Shown: positions 56,810 through 64,000 of the stretch, piece after piece
Numbering within the stretch: position 1 is the stretch's first letter
Layout of the letters: every line of letters starts with the position of its first letter
NCBI RefSeq assembly: GCF_000019525.1
Contig: NC_010506.1
Span: 5,704,001-5,768,000 of the forward strand
Source of the DNA: Shewanella woodyi ATCC 51908
GTDB taxonomy: Bacteria > Pseudomonadota > Gammaproteobacteria > Enterobacterales > Shewanellaceae
Direction: 5' to 3'
DNA: 64,000 nucleotides
Translations under genes and position numbers: made by a program
The notes under the pieces: model-generated
Seen by the model: only the letters and a program-made list of their open reading frames with translations
Told to the model about the DNA's origin: nothing
The model's database searches: none

Positions 56810-57580
56810 ATGAGTTCAACCACAGATATCGATGAGATTTTATCCGACAGTGAAATTCTCAGATACAGCCGCCATATCTCCATCAAGGCGATGGACTTTG
56901 AGGGGCAGGAAAAGTTAAAACTCGCCAAAGTCTTAGTGATCGGCGCCGGCGGACTAGGGTGTGCGTCGACACAATACCTCGCCGTTGCAGGTATTGGCTC
57001 CATGACCTTAGTTGACTTCGATACTGTTGAATTATCAAACCTGCAACGTCAGGTGTTACATCAAGATAAAAATATCGGCCAGCCTAAAGTCGAATCAGCT
57101 AAAGAAACACTTAGCGAGCTTAACCCACACCTTCAGATAGAGACCATCAACGCTGTACTTGATGATCATGAGTTCGATGCCTTAATTACTCAACATACTT
57201 TGGTGATGGACTGTACCGATAATGTTGCGGTGCGAGAGCAACTCAATAAAAGCTGCTTTGCTCACAAGGTACCACTGATCTCTGCCGCAGCGATCCGCAT
57301 GGAGGGCACAGTGACAGTATTTGATTATCAAGGTGAAACGCCTTGTTACCACTGTTTCAGCAAGCTATTTGGTGAGCAACACCTCACCTGCGTCGAATCT
57401 GGAATACTAGCCCCAGTCGTCGGTATGATTGGCTGTCTGCAGGCAGTGGAAGCGATAAAGGTGATAAGTGGTATAGGTAAACCGCTTATTGGCAGAATAT
57501 TGATGATCGATGCCATGACCATGGAGTTTCGTGAGATGAAATTAAGCAAACAGGCTAGCTGCAAGGTGTGCGGCTCATAG
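56810..57580 (+). CDS. moeB: Molybdopterin-synthase adenylyltransferase MoeB
   Basis: Adenylates the MoaD C-terminus for sulfur transfer. The 256-residue chain has the nucleotide-binding VIGAGGLGCASTQYL near residue 44 and the zinc cysteines CYHC near residue 180 and CKVC at the end. Start at ATG 56810 with AGGA seven bases upstream rather than the adjacent GTG. Coupled with moeA in one operon. Confidence 0.96.
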   Translation: MSSTTDIDEILSDSEILRYSRHISIKAMDFEGQEKLKLAKVLVIGAGGLGCASTQYLAVAGIGSMTLVDFDTVELSNLQRQVLHQDKNIGQPKVESAKETLSELNPHLQIETINAVLDDHEFDALITQHTLVMDCTDNVAVREQLNKSCFAHKVPLISAAAIRMEGTVTVFDYQGETPCYHCFSKLFGEQHLTCVESGILAPVVGMIGCLQAVEAIKVISGIGKPLIGRILMIDAMTMEFREMKLSKQASCKVCGS

Positions 57581-57791
57581 CTACAAGCTAAGTAGTTAAT
57601 CTTTTAAGTGACTAATCTTTTAAGTGACTAGTCTTTAATGATGATATAGCAGTGAAACTCCCCATCACTGCATCTCTTAGTCTCAACATCTGATAAAGTA
57701 TTTTATCTAACAGGAACCCTTTTATCTGATTCAGCCGTTATTAATCTCAAACCTCATTAATAACGCTACTCTTTCTGGAGAATCGACGGAT
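57581..57791. other. Intergenic region before the DUF333 gene
   Basis: About 210 bases. It includes the direct repeat CTTTTAAGTGACTAATCTTTTAAGTGACTAGTC at 57600-57633. The promoter of the downstream gene is likely here. Confidence 0.4.
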
Positions 57792-58541
57792 ATGATTAAA
57801 ATCACCTCTCTGGCTTTAGTGATCACGGCAACCGTGGCACTTACAGCATGTAACCCAAACGAACAAACCTCCACCAAGGCTGATATAGAGCAAGCACCTT
57901 CAGCCGTTTCAATGGCAAATCCAGCTTCTGAGTACTGTGTTTCACTGGGTGGGAAACTAGAGATTAACAATGAAGCTGAAGGACAAGTTGGGATCTGCCA
58001 CCTTCCTAGCGGTGAGAAGATAGAGGAGTGGACCCTCTACCGAAAAGCCAATAAACAAGAGGTTACAACCGCCATTGATATGGCCAATCCAGCCTCTACA
58101 TATTGTGAGTCTCTACAGGGTAAACTTGCACTAGATACCGGTGTCTGTACCCTACCAAGCGGTGAAGCGTTAGATCAGTGGGATCTGTTCAGGCGCGATC
58201 ATAAGCAGACAAAACCTGCTATGGGCATGGCCAATCCAGCCTCTACATATTGTGAGTCTCTGCAGGGTAAGCTTGCACTAGATACTGGTGTCTGTACTTT
58301 GCCGAGCGGTGAAGCGTTAGATCAGTGGGATCTGTTCAGGCGCGATCATAAGCAGACTAAGCCCGCTATCGGTATGGCTAACCCAGCTGCTAAGTATTGT
58401 GGGTCTCTGCAGGGTAAGCTGGCACTGGAAACCGGTGTCTGTACTTTACCAAGCGGTGAAGCGTTAGATCAGTGGGATCTGTTCAGACGCGATCATAAAC
58501 AAACTGATCCCGTTAAAGAGCTGCTACCGATAACTCAATGA
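57792..58541 (+). CDS. Lipoprotein with four DUF333 repeats
   Basis: 249-residue putative lipoprotein (lipobox ALTAC, Cys about residue 20). Four tandem DUF333 units follow, each MANPAS-YC-…-LPSGE-…-W-L-R: the first (about 42-84) is divergent, while the last three are near-identical and 49 residues (147 bases) apart, at 58080, 58227 and 58374. This is a recent tandem expansion. DUF333 proteins are small periplasmic proteins of unknown function, some linked to protease inhibition or cell-surface structure. The GGAG ribosome site is somewhat distant. Confidence 0.85.
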   Translation: MIKITSLALVITATVALTACNPNEQTSTKADIEQAPSAVSMANPASEYCVSLGGKLEINNEAEGQVGICHLPSGEKIEEWTLYRKANKQEVTTAIDMANPASTYCESLQGKLALDTGVCTLPSGEALDQWDLFRRDHKQTKPAMGMANPASTYCESLQGKLALDTGVCTLPSGEALDQWDLFRRDHKQTKPAIGMANPAAKYCGSLQGKLALETGVCTLPSGEALDQWDLFRRDHKQTDPVKELLPITQ

Positions 58542-58724
58542 TACCCACCAATATCATACTTATCAGCGAGCCAAGCACTTAAGGAGTATTAAACCTCCGC
58601 CACGGTTTACGTTTGAGAAAATATCACAGAATCTAGAGGGCTCGAACCCAGTGTTTGAGCTCACTTTAGACAGTCAGCACCATCAAGAGCAAAGCTATAT
58701 GGTTAAAGCAAAGTTCTCGCCTCT
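58542..58724. other. Intergenic tail after the DUF333 gene
   Basis: Short non-coding region between two convergent genes. A weak stem is possible but no clear terminator. Confidence 0.3.
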
Positions 58725-59375
58725 CTAGCTGCCTATATCTCTGGCTTCGGCCATCAACAGTCCTTTCTCAACCCAAAGGTTAACGCTTATTCCCTTAACT
58801 TCGATATACAAGGGCTTCTCCCCTTTATCCACGTCCGGTAACACGCCATAGATCTGGGGATCATAGCCCACCTCATACAGAGTAACCTTCTTACCTGCAG
58901 CGGTTTGATATCTGATCTGAGCAGCCGTCACCCCTTGGATCGAACAGTAACGCCCACCTAACATGCTATTATTCTGCTGACTAAAAATTGATGAATTAAC
59001 AATAGAAAAATCCAGTTGGGTAAAATAGTCCCGTAGCGGAGGAAGCTGCTCTGTTTTTAACTCTAAAGGCTTCATCTTAATATGATTCATCGCCACTTCA
59101 TTGGCTATCAGGCCAATCTTTGATGGCTGCTGAAGGTAGAGATTCAAACTCATCATCAATAGCATCACCACACTTGCAGTAATCGCCATATAAACACTAG
59201 TGCGACGAGAAACCCCTAAAGCAGTATTACTCTCTTTAGGCCTTGCCTCCTCGGTATAACCACCAAGCAGGTTTTCGAATCTATCTAACTGCTCACTATC
59301 CAGCTCTTTCTGTTCGATATACTCTTTCGCAGAGGTTTTAAATAGGGAGTCTCTTGTCACATATTTTTTATTCAT
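58725..59375 (-). CDS. Probable anti-sigma factor of the bufferin operon
   Basis: 216-residue protein with a short cytoplasmic N-terminus (about 1-58), one membrane helix (about 60-78) and a periplasmic domain of about 140 residues. This is the anti-sigma layout. I see no zinc-binding HxxxCxxC motif in the N-terminus. Its start overlaps the sigma gene's stop by four bases (ATGA), so the pair is coupled. The periplasmic part should be the sensor and would be the place where copper or stress is detected, by inference. Confidence 0.7.
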   Translation of the reverse strand: MNKKYVTRDSLFKTSAKEYIEQKELDSEQLDRFENLLGGYTEEARPKESNTALGVSRRTSVYMAITASVVMLLMMSLNLYLQQPSKIGLIANEVAMNHIKMKPLELKTEQLPPLRDYFTQLDFSIVNSSIFSQQNNSMLGGRYCSIQGVTAAQIRYQTAAGKKVTLYEVGYDPQIYGVLPDVDKGEKPLYIEVKGISVNLWVEKGLLMAEARDIGS

Positions 59376-59857
59376 ACTCTGACTCCGGAACGCTTACTGG
59401 GTCTGCTCTGGGAAATATCAGCCACTTTCTGCTTAATACGGTGTAGTCTAGACAGAATCGTTCCTCTGGGCTGCATCAACTCTTGTGATATCTGTGATGC
59501 AGTATAGCCATCGACAGCCCAAAGATAGAGCACTTCACGCTCGGCAGTATTCAGTCGTTCGAACACATGCTCGATCAGATTATGCTGTATCTCTAGCTCC
59601 TCAATGCAGGTCTCATCAAGCAAAATAGGCGCACTCTCTTCGATAGACTCGAATGCGATGGCATTATTTCGGCGGCAGTCATCGACAAATTGATTACGGA
59701 TAATTTTGCGTATATAAGCATGGGAATACTCTACCGATTGACCACGGCGGATCCATTTTTCCAGTGAGGTTTGTAGCAGGTCTTCAGCACTTCGTTGCTC
59801 AGCAGTCAGACAAAAACAGTAACGAAATAGCCCCTGTAACTGCTCGCGGCTCAACAT
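59372..59857 (-). CDS. ECF-type sigma factor of the bufferin operon
   Basis: 161 residues from ATG at 59857 (MLSREQLQGLFRYCF), which has GGAGGGGG upstream. Region 2 is EDLLQTSLEKWIRRG … YIRKIIRNQFVDDCRR; region 4 is AEREVLYLWAVDGYTASQIS … GTILSRLHRIKQKV. A small ECF sigma factor. It starts one base after the stop of the DUF2063 gene, so it belongs to the same operon, and it probably drives its own operon under stress. Bufferin operons in other bacteria are ECF-controlled, in line with this. Confidence 0.85.
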   Translation of the reverse strand: MLSREQLQGLFRYCFCLTAEQRSAEDLLQTSLEKWIRRGQSVEYSHAYIRKIIRNQFVDDCRRNNAIAFESIEESAPILLDETCIEELEIQHNLIEHVFERLNTAEREVLYLWAVDGYTASQISQELMQPRGTILSRLHRIKQKVADISQSRPSKRSGVRV

Positions 59858-59858
59858 A

Positions 59859-60620
59859 TCAAGCCCCCTCCAGATGAAAACCGCATACCCAACCTTGGGT
59901 GATCCCACTATTGAGTGCACTCATATCAACGCCGGATTCATTAATCTGGCCTAAGGTTCGTGACTGTTGAATATCTCCAAGCACACGATATAACTCAGAG
60001 GAGATACGCTGAACTTTAGGCTTAAATGGTTCGCGGTAAATAGCGAAAAAATAGTGTTTCTGAGGGGAGCGGATCTTTATCTCATCTTGTTCTTGCTGAT
60101 ATTTAAGCCAGATTTCATAAAGAGGGAATGGGGAGCTAAGTAGATGAACATCTGGACGCAGCAACATAATCAACGAAGCCTGCTGCAACTCAGTGAGTGA
60201 GGAGATATCAGACAAAGGCTGACAAGCTAACTTATCGGCGGCGTAATAACTTAACTGTATCAACCACTCAAGTTTTGCTAGATCAGCAAGGTACTCTAAA
60301 CCTTCAAACTCCAAGCGTCTGGCTATAGTATCGGTGAGCAGCTCAGGAAAATGTTCACCATAAAGATTCAAGTTACTCAACTTCAACGGTTGTAGAACTT
60401 GATAACGCTGGGCCAGTTGCTCAAAACACACTTCACCCAATACCTGCTTACAGATAGGAAAGCTAATGCCTAAAGCGGCCGCTAACGCCTGCTTACTGTT
60501 ATTTCGATATACAGATAAACGCTCAGCCTCTCTGCTGTTAACCAAGGAGAGTAACGCCTCATCGGCTCTTGATTTACTAAGAGCACAGACAAATGCTTCC
60601 TGCCACTCAGCTAAACGCAT
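59859..60620 (-). CDS. bufC: DUF2063-family protein, BufC/HvfC-like
   Basis: 253-residue partner of MNIO enzymes. The N-terminal DUF2063 region (about 1-95: LAEWQEAFVCALSK … LSVYRNNSKQALAAALGISFP) is the family's putative DNA-binding-like domain, known as the peptide-recognition partner in characterised systems. The start overlaps the end of bufB by 14 bases. It presumably presents the precursor to BufB. Confidence 0.82.
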   Translation of the reverse strand: MRLAEWQEAFVCALSKSRADEALLSLVNSREAERLSVYRNNSKQALAAALGISFPICKQVLGEVCFEQLAQRYQVLQPLKLSNLNLYGEHFPELLTDTIARRLEFEGLEYLADLAKLEWLIQLSYYAADKLACQPLSDISSLTELQQASLIMLLRPDVHLLSSPFPLYEIWLKYQQEQDEIKIRSPQKHYFFAIYREPFKPKVQRISSELYRVLGDIQQSRTLGQINESGVDMSALNSGITQGWVCGFHLEGA

Positions 60621-61479
60621 AACTTCCCCTAAAAGCTGCAGCGGCTTGAGTCACAGGTTTAGCTGATGCGAGAATGCTAGCGGCAATCTCCCTCTCTTGT
60701 AGTAGACGGGCCAAAGGAGGAAGATCGTTATCCCACTCAATCATACTAGGGATGGCACCATTTTTTTCGATAAACTGCTCAAATGCCTGCCACACCTTTT
60801 GATCCACAGCATGGTTATGAGCATCAAGCAGGAAGTCTTCTTTCTCATGGAATCCGGCTAAATGTATCTGCTTAACCCGCTCCACTGGGATCACATCCAT
60901 AAATGTCTGCATCTCCTGATCCAGATTCTTAGCTGTCACATAGGCATTGTTAATATCCAGCAACAGGTAACAGTCTGCTTTGTCGGCAACGGCGGCGATA
61001 AACTCCCCCTCTGTCATCTCATTAAATTGGCAACTTAGATAGGTAGACACGTTTTCCAACAGAATTCTTTCACCCATAAACTCCTGCACCTGCATAATAC
61101 GTTGACTTAGATGATCAACGGCCTCTTCGGTATAGGGCAATGGCAACAGATCCGGCACTTTAAAATCGTTATTGCCAGAGAAACTGGCGTGTTCGGAATA
61201 CCAGATGGCTCCGGTCTCCCGCTTCAGTGCCTTAACCTGCTTTAGATAATCTAAATCTAGAGGAGATAGCCCTCCCAAGGAGAGCCCCACACTATGGAGC
61301 ACTATGGGGTAACGCTCACAGACCTCCTGTAGCATTCGTTTATTCAATCCCCCCTCGACAAGCCAGTTATCCACCAAGACCTCAAACCAGGGAATACCTG
61401 TCTGCCCTGCTGCTAAAATCTCCTGCACATGAGGGAGTCGCAGGCCAATGCCTGCGCCCACTAAGTGATTATCTGACAT
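60607..61479 (-). CDS. bufB: MNIO (DUF692) peptide-modifying enzyme, BufB/HvfB-like
   Basis: 290-residue multinuclear non-haem iron oxidase, TIM-barrel fold. Putative metal-binding motifs in order: HSVGLSLG (near 57), SEHASF (near 95), LLENVSTY (near 139), LLLDINNAYV (near 172), IHLAGF (near 208), DAHNHAV (near 222) and MIEWDNDLP (near 251). In characterised members the enzyme converts Cys residues of the partner peptide to copper-binding groups (oxazolone-thioamide or thio-oxazole). The start overlaps the bufA stop by one base (TAATG), so precursor and enzyme are made together. Confidence 0.9.
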   Translation of the reverse strand: MSDNHLVGAGIGLRLPHVQEILAAGQTGIPWFEVLVDNWLVEGGLNKRMLQEVCERYPIVLHSVGLSLGGLSPLDLDYLKQVKALKRETGAIWYSEHASFSGNNDFKVPDLLPLPYTEEAVDHLSQRIMQVQEFMGERILLENVSTYLSCQFNEMTEGEFIAAVADKADCYLLLDINNAYVTAKNLDQEMQTFMDVIPVERVKQIHLAGFHEKEDFLLDAHNHAVDQKVWQAFEQFIEKNGAIPSMIEWDNDLPPLARLLQEREIAASILASAKPVTQAAAAFRGSYAFS

Positions 61480-61763
61480 TAAGACTTTGCCGGTTTAACA
61501 GCTTTAACCTCACCACCAGTTATCTTGTCGCAGGTTCCAGCAGGAACATAAACCCACTCATGGGCAAGATTGTCCTCTTTGGCTTGTCCTGCACAGCCAT
61601 GACTGCCATCGAGCGCACCACAATCATTAGCTCCCGCCTTAGCAATACCTGCACATTTTTCCCATTCAGTCGGTTGATCTGGTACCGCATTAGCACTCAC
61701 AGAAAGACCTGCCGCTAATATTCCCGCAACTGTTAACCCAAGCGCTTTATTTGAAGTTTTCAT
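61479..61763 (-). CDS. bufA: Bufferin-type RiPP precursor (DUF2282)
   Basis: 94-residue precursor starting at ATG 61763 (AGGAT ribosome site). It has a signal peptide (MKTSNKALGLTVAGILAAGL, cleaved after SANA) and a short mature part with four Cys at residues 37, 48, 57 and 78 in the DUF2282 arrangement EKCAGIAKAGANDCG … GCAGQ … AGTCDKI. In the bufferin family the two central Cys are modified by BufB and the peptide binds copper in the periplasm. Everything expected for the family is here except a DoxX-type gene. The tail has KAVKPAKS, lysine-rich. Confidence 0.88.
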   Translation of the reverse strand: MKTSNKALGLTVAGILAAGLSVSANAVPDQPTEWEKCAGIAKAGANDCGALDGSHGCAGQAKEDNLAHEWVYVPAGTCDKITGGEVKAVKPAKS

Positions 61764-61976
61764 CAAGTTCTATCCTTTATAAAAAAGTGAAGTGTCATCT
61801 CTATAACGAATAGCAGGTATGTTTGATTGCATTATCTGAATATATTTTTTGCTAATACTAAATTAGTGAGCAAAGGAGAAGCTTAAGAGAGGAGGAAAAC
61901 GAAGAGGATGCAAAAGGTAGCTTGGGTATATAAGCTCTTGGCTCCTCCTGCTGATAAGGAGGAGCCACGAGATGAC
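61764..61976. promoter_or_regulatory. Promoter region of the bufferin operon and gltS end
   Basis: About 210 bases. The minus-strand leader of bufA must hold an ECF-type promoter; a CGTTATA stretch 55 bases before the start could be a -10, but no -35 can be assigned. A perfect 9+9 hairpin GGCTCCTCC/GGAGGAGCC (61940-61966) behind gltS lacks a T-run. Confidence 0.45.
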
Positions 61977-63200
61977 TTAGCCGATAAAGCTGAGGTAGCC
62001 TTTCAAAATAATGGCATTGACGATATCGATAAAGAAAGCCCCCACAATAGGCACCACCATAAAGGCTTGAGGCGAAGGGCCAGTTCTGGAGACGAGCGCG
62101 CCCATGTTCATCACCGCTGTAGGCGTTGCTCCCATACCGAAGCCACAGTGGCCTCCGACCATCACAGCAGCATCATAGTTACTTCCCATAAATCTAAAGG
62201 TAATGAAGTAAGCAAACAGCGCTAGCGTCAGTGTTTGCACCAACAAGATAGCGAGCAGAGGCAGGGCAAGATCGAATATCTCCCACAGCTTAAGATTCAT
62301 CAAGGCCATGGACAAAAACAGTGACAAAGAGACTGTACCCAATACATCAACACTCTCACTCTTGATCTTATAGCCATGGGAAAGCTCTGTAATATTCGCA
62401 ATCACCACACCGAGAAAAAGTGCATAGACAAATTCAGGCATCTTCAGCCAACTGATATCCAGATAGGAGATAAGCGTTCCTATCCATTTGGCTCCTGCGA
62501 CACATAACAGAAGAATAAACAGCACCTCAAGAATACTCTTAGCCGTAACCCTATCCTCCTCCAGTTGATCATAGGTTACCAATTCAGGATGATCTTTATG
62601 GTGGTTGCCCCCCACCCCATATGAGGAGACTAAGTTATTCTTATTGATTAACCTCTGGGCTACTGGCCCACCGATGATTCCCCCCATAACCAAACCAAAT
62701 GTTGCAGCGGCCATGGCAAACTCAAGCGTATTGACGCCATAGTCTTCATAGAAGGTTTGCGCCCAAGCCGCCCCTGTTCCATGACCTCCGGAGAGTGTGA
62801 TGGAGCCGGCAATCAGCCCCATAAAAGGCTCTAGACCTAACGCCGTTGCCATGCTGACCCCCACGGCATTTTGAACAAGAATAAACAGAGAGGTGACCCC
62901 CAAAAACATAAACACCTTAGTGCCGCCTTTGAGAAGCAACTTATAGCTGGCAGCAAGACCCACAGTGCTGAAAAACATCAACATCAAGGTGTTCTGCATC
63001 GAGAGGGTAAAGCGAATAGAGATCTGATTGAAGTGCAGTATAGTGATCACTGCGGCGACGATAAGACCGCCGACAATAGGCTCTGGGATATTATATTTTT
63101 TAAATAACGGCACGTGACGATTAATCGTATGCCCGATAAACAGAACCAAAATCGCCACTAAAAACGACTCAAGTTCACCAATTGAATAAACAGTACTCAT
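61977..63200 (-). CDS. gltS: Sodium/glutamate symporter GltS, copy 1
   Basis: 407-residue Na+-coupled glutamate carrier with the 10-helix GltS plan. The two re-entrant loops are seen as SGGHGTGAAWAQ (near residue 138) and GGHCGFGMGATPTAVMNM (near residue 347). AGGAG ribosome site. A second near-identical gene lies just upstream (63534 onward), partly outside the window; 333 bases separate them. Together with gadB and the antiporter it suggests active glutamate handling, though linkage is distant. Confidence 0.95.
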   Translation of the reverse strand: MSTVYSIGELESFLVAILVLFIGHTINRHVPLFKKYNIPEPIVGGLIVAAVITILHFNQISIRFTLSMQNTLMLMFFSTVGLAASYKLLLKGGTKVFMFLGVTSLFILVQNAVGVSMATALGLEPFMGLIAGSITLSGGHGTGAAWAQTFYEDYGVNTLEFAMAAATFGLVMGGIIGGPVAQRLINKNNLVSSYGVGGNHHKDHPELVTYDQLEEDRVTAKSILEVLFILLLCVAGAKWIGTLISYLDISWLKMPEFVYALFLGVVIANITELSHGYKIKSESVDVLGTVSLSLFLSMALMNLKLWEIFDLALPLLAILLVQTLTLALFAYFITFRFMGSNYDAAVMVGGHCGFGMGATPTAVMNMGALVSRTGPSPQAFMVVPIVGAFFIDIVNAIILKGYLSFIG

Positions 63201-63533
63201 AAAACTCCTAATACCAACAAAATCGACGATCGATACTAAAGCCTTTCACCTGGTCATTCAGAGGTAGGGTCATTGTGATGCCCTTTTCACCTGTGACGAA
63301 ACAGTCGAACATTCTGCCACAAGAGTTGAGATTTACGACTAATCTAATTTCGTATAAACGACTGATTTACGATGATTAAGATAGAGGTCACACTCTTGAG
63401 GGCTCACAGTTTGATCAAACAGAGGTTTTATCACTACAAATACACTCAATTGGCTAAATTTCACGCTCAACAAGCATAACAAAACCAGCTCTAAAGTAGA
63501 GCTGGCTTAATTAAATAAGCAAAATAGGCAGGT
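63201..63533. other. Spacer between the gltS genes
   Basis: 333 bases with no gene. The right end holds the terminator of the upstream copy; the rest must hold the promoter of copy 1. A partial palindrome TCGTATAAACGACTGATTTACGA occurs near 63350. Confidence 0.4.
63481..63508 (-). terminator. Terminator of gltS copy 2
   Basis: CCAGCTCTA (63485-63493) pairs with TAGAGCTGG (63497-63505); on the minus strand it is followed by TTTTGTT. Confidence 0.85.
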
Positions 63534-64000
63534 TTAGCCAATAAAACTGAGGTAACCCTGCAAGATAATGGCGTTAACGATATCGATAAAGAAGGCGCCC
63601 ACAATTGGCACAACCATAAAGGCCTGAGGCGATGGGCCCGTCCTCGAAACAAGTGCTCCCATGTTCATCACAGCCGTAGGTGTAGCCCCCATACCAAAAC
63701 CACAGTGGCCACCCGCCATCACAGCGGCATCATAGTTTCTACCCATTAACCTAAAGGTGATGAAGTAAGCGAACAACGCTAAGGTTACTGTTTGCACCAA
63801 CAAAATAGCCAATAGAGGCAGTGCAAGGTCAAATATCTCCCACAGCTTTAAATTCATCAAAGCCATGGCTAAAAACAGCGACAAAGAGACAGTACCGAGT
63901 ACATCGACACTCTCACTCTTTATTTTATAACCATGGGACAGCTCAGTAATATTGGTGATCACCACCCCGATAAACAGGGCATAGACAAATTCAGGCATCT
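63534..64000 (-). CDS. gltS: Sodium/glutamate symporter GltS, copy 2 (partial)
   Basis: The 154 codons visible are the C-terminal part of a second GltS; the frame continues beyond the window edge, so the internal Met is not the true start. It differs from the matching part of copy 1 at eight residues, all conservative or in variable loops, with both loop motifs kept. This is a recent tandem duplication. Confidence 0.93.
   Translation of the reverse strand, partial: MPEFVYALFIGVVITNITELSHGYKIKSESVDVLGTVSLSLFLAMALMNLKLWEIFDLALPLLAILLVQTVTLALFAYFITFRLMGRNYDAAVMAGGHCGFGMGATPTAVMNMGALVSRTGPSPQAFMVVPIVGAFFIDIVNAIILQGYLSFIG

Noticed and set aside
61940-61966. Perfect 9+9 hairpin after gltS as a terminator
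   Set aside because: Strong stem but no T-run on either strand, so it is recorded only as a hairpin in the flanking region.
61908-62225. 105-codon plus-strand frame over the end of gltS
   Set aside because: It is antisense to the 3' end of gltS and to the hairpin; its basic composition comes from that shadow.

Overview
The window looks like chromosomal DNA of a marine Shewanella (Gammaproteobacteria). The run type II secretion operon – hslR – hslO – … – pckA is the arrangement I know from that genus. The multihaem cytochromes, the ribB gene behind an FMN riboswitch, the NIT/GGDEF/EAL protein, the Na+/glutamate carriers and the many lipoproteins all fit. Species cannot be fixed by eye. There are no rRNA or tRNA genes, no CRISPR array and no complete insertion sequence.

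Layout. 1-11158 (minus strand): a type II secretion operon read gspC-D-E-F-G-H-I-J-K-L-M, cut by the window edge just after gspM. 11416-12819: heat-shock genes hslR and hslO. 12842-13112: a 271-bp repeat with inverted ends; a second copy lies at 55250-55518. 13175-16433: a glutamate decarboxylase with an AspT-type antiporter, a likely decarboxylation/antiport acid-resistance or energy module. 16873-18414: pckA. 18711-23187: a two-domain ABM protein, a large lipoprotein divergent from a ToxR-like membrane regulator, and a membrane protein/XRE pair.

23276-27424 is the accessory patch. It holds an IS110-type transposase remnant, two integron-cassette-like genes separated by a well-formed attC site (24551-24607), an HUH (RAYT-type) transposase, and two REP-like repeats around an exported VOC protein. 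27544-34591 encodes exported proteins: a Tat lipoprotein aminotransferase, two paralogous barrel-like secreted proteins (one fused to tectonin repeats) and an M14 metallopeptidase.

35073-37162 encodes an octahaem HAO-type cytochrome and its NapC/NirT-type quinol dehydrogenase behind a perfect FNR/EtrA box, so anaerobic reduction of nitrite or hydroxylamine is likely. 37254-45030: a periplasmic binding protein, a methyltransferase, a beta-solenoid lipoprotein, two PAP2 phosphatases, a GIY-YIG protein with a decayed tandem copy of its 5' end, and a lipoprotein oligopeptidase B. 45190-46239: FMN riboswitch and ribB. 46704-57580: a c-di-GMP enzyme, ferritin, an RND pump with its adaptor, and moeA-moeB. 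57792-58541: a lipoprotein of tandem DUF333 units.

58725-61763 (minus strand) is the most interesting system. It is a bufferin-type RiPP operon: a small exported precursor with four cysteines (DUF2282), a DUF692 (MNIO) modifying enzyme, a DUF2063 partner, an ECF sigma factor and a probable anti-sigma factor. In the published family such clusters make copper-binding modified peptides. The window ends in two near-identical tandem gltS glutamate carriers, the second cut by the edge.
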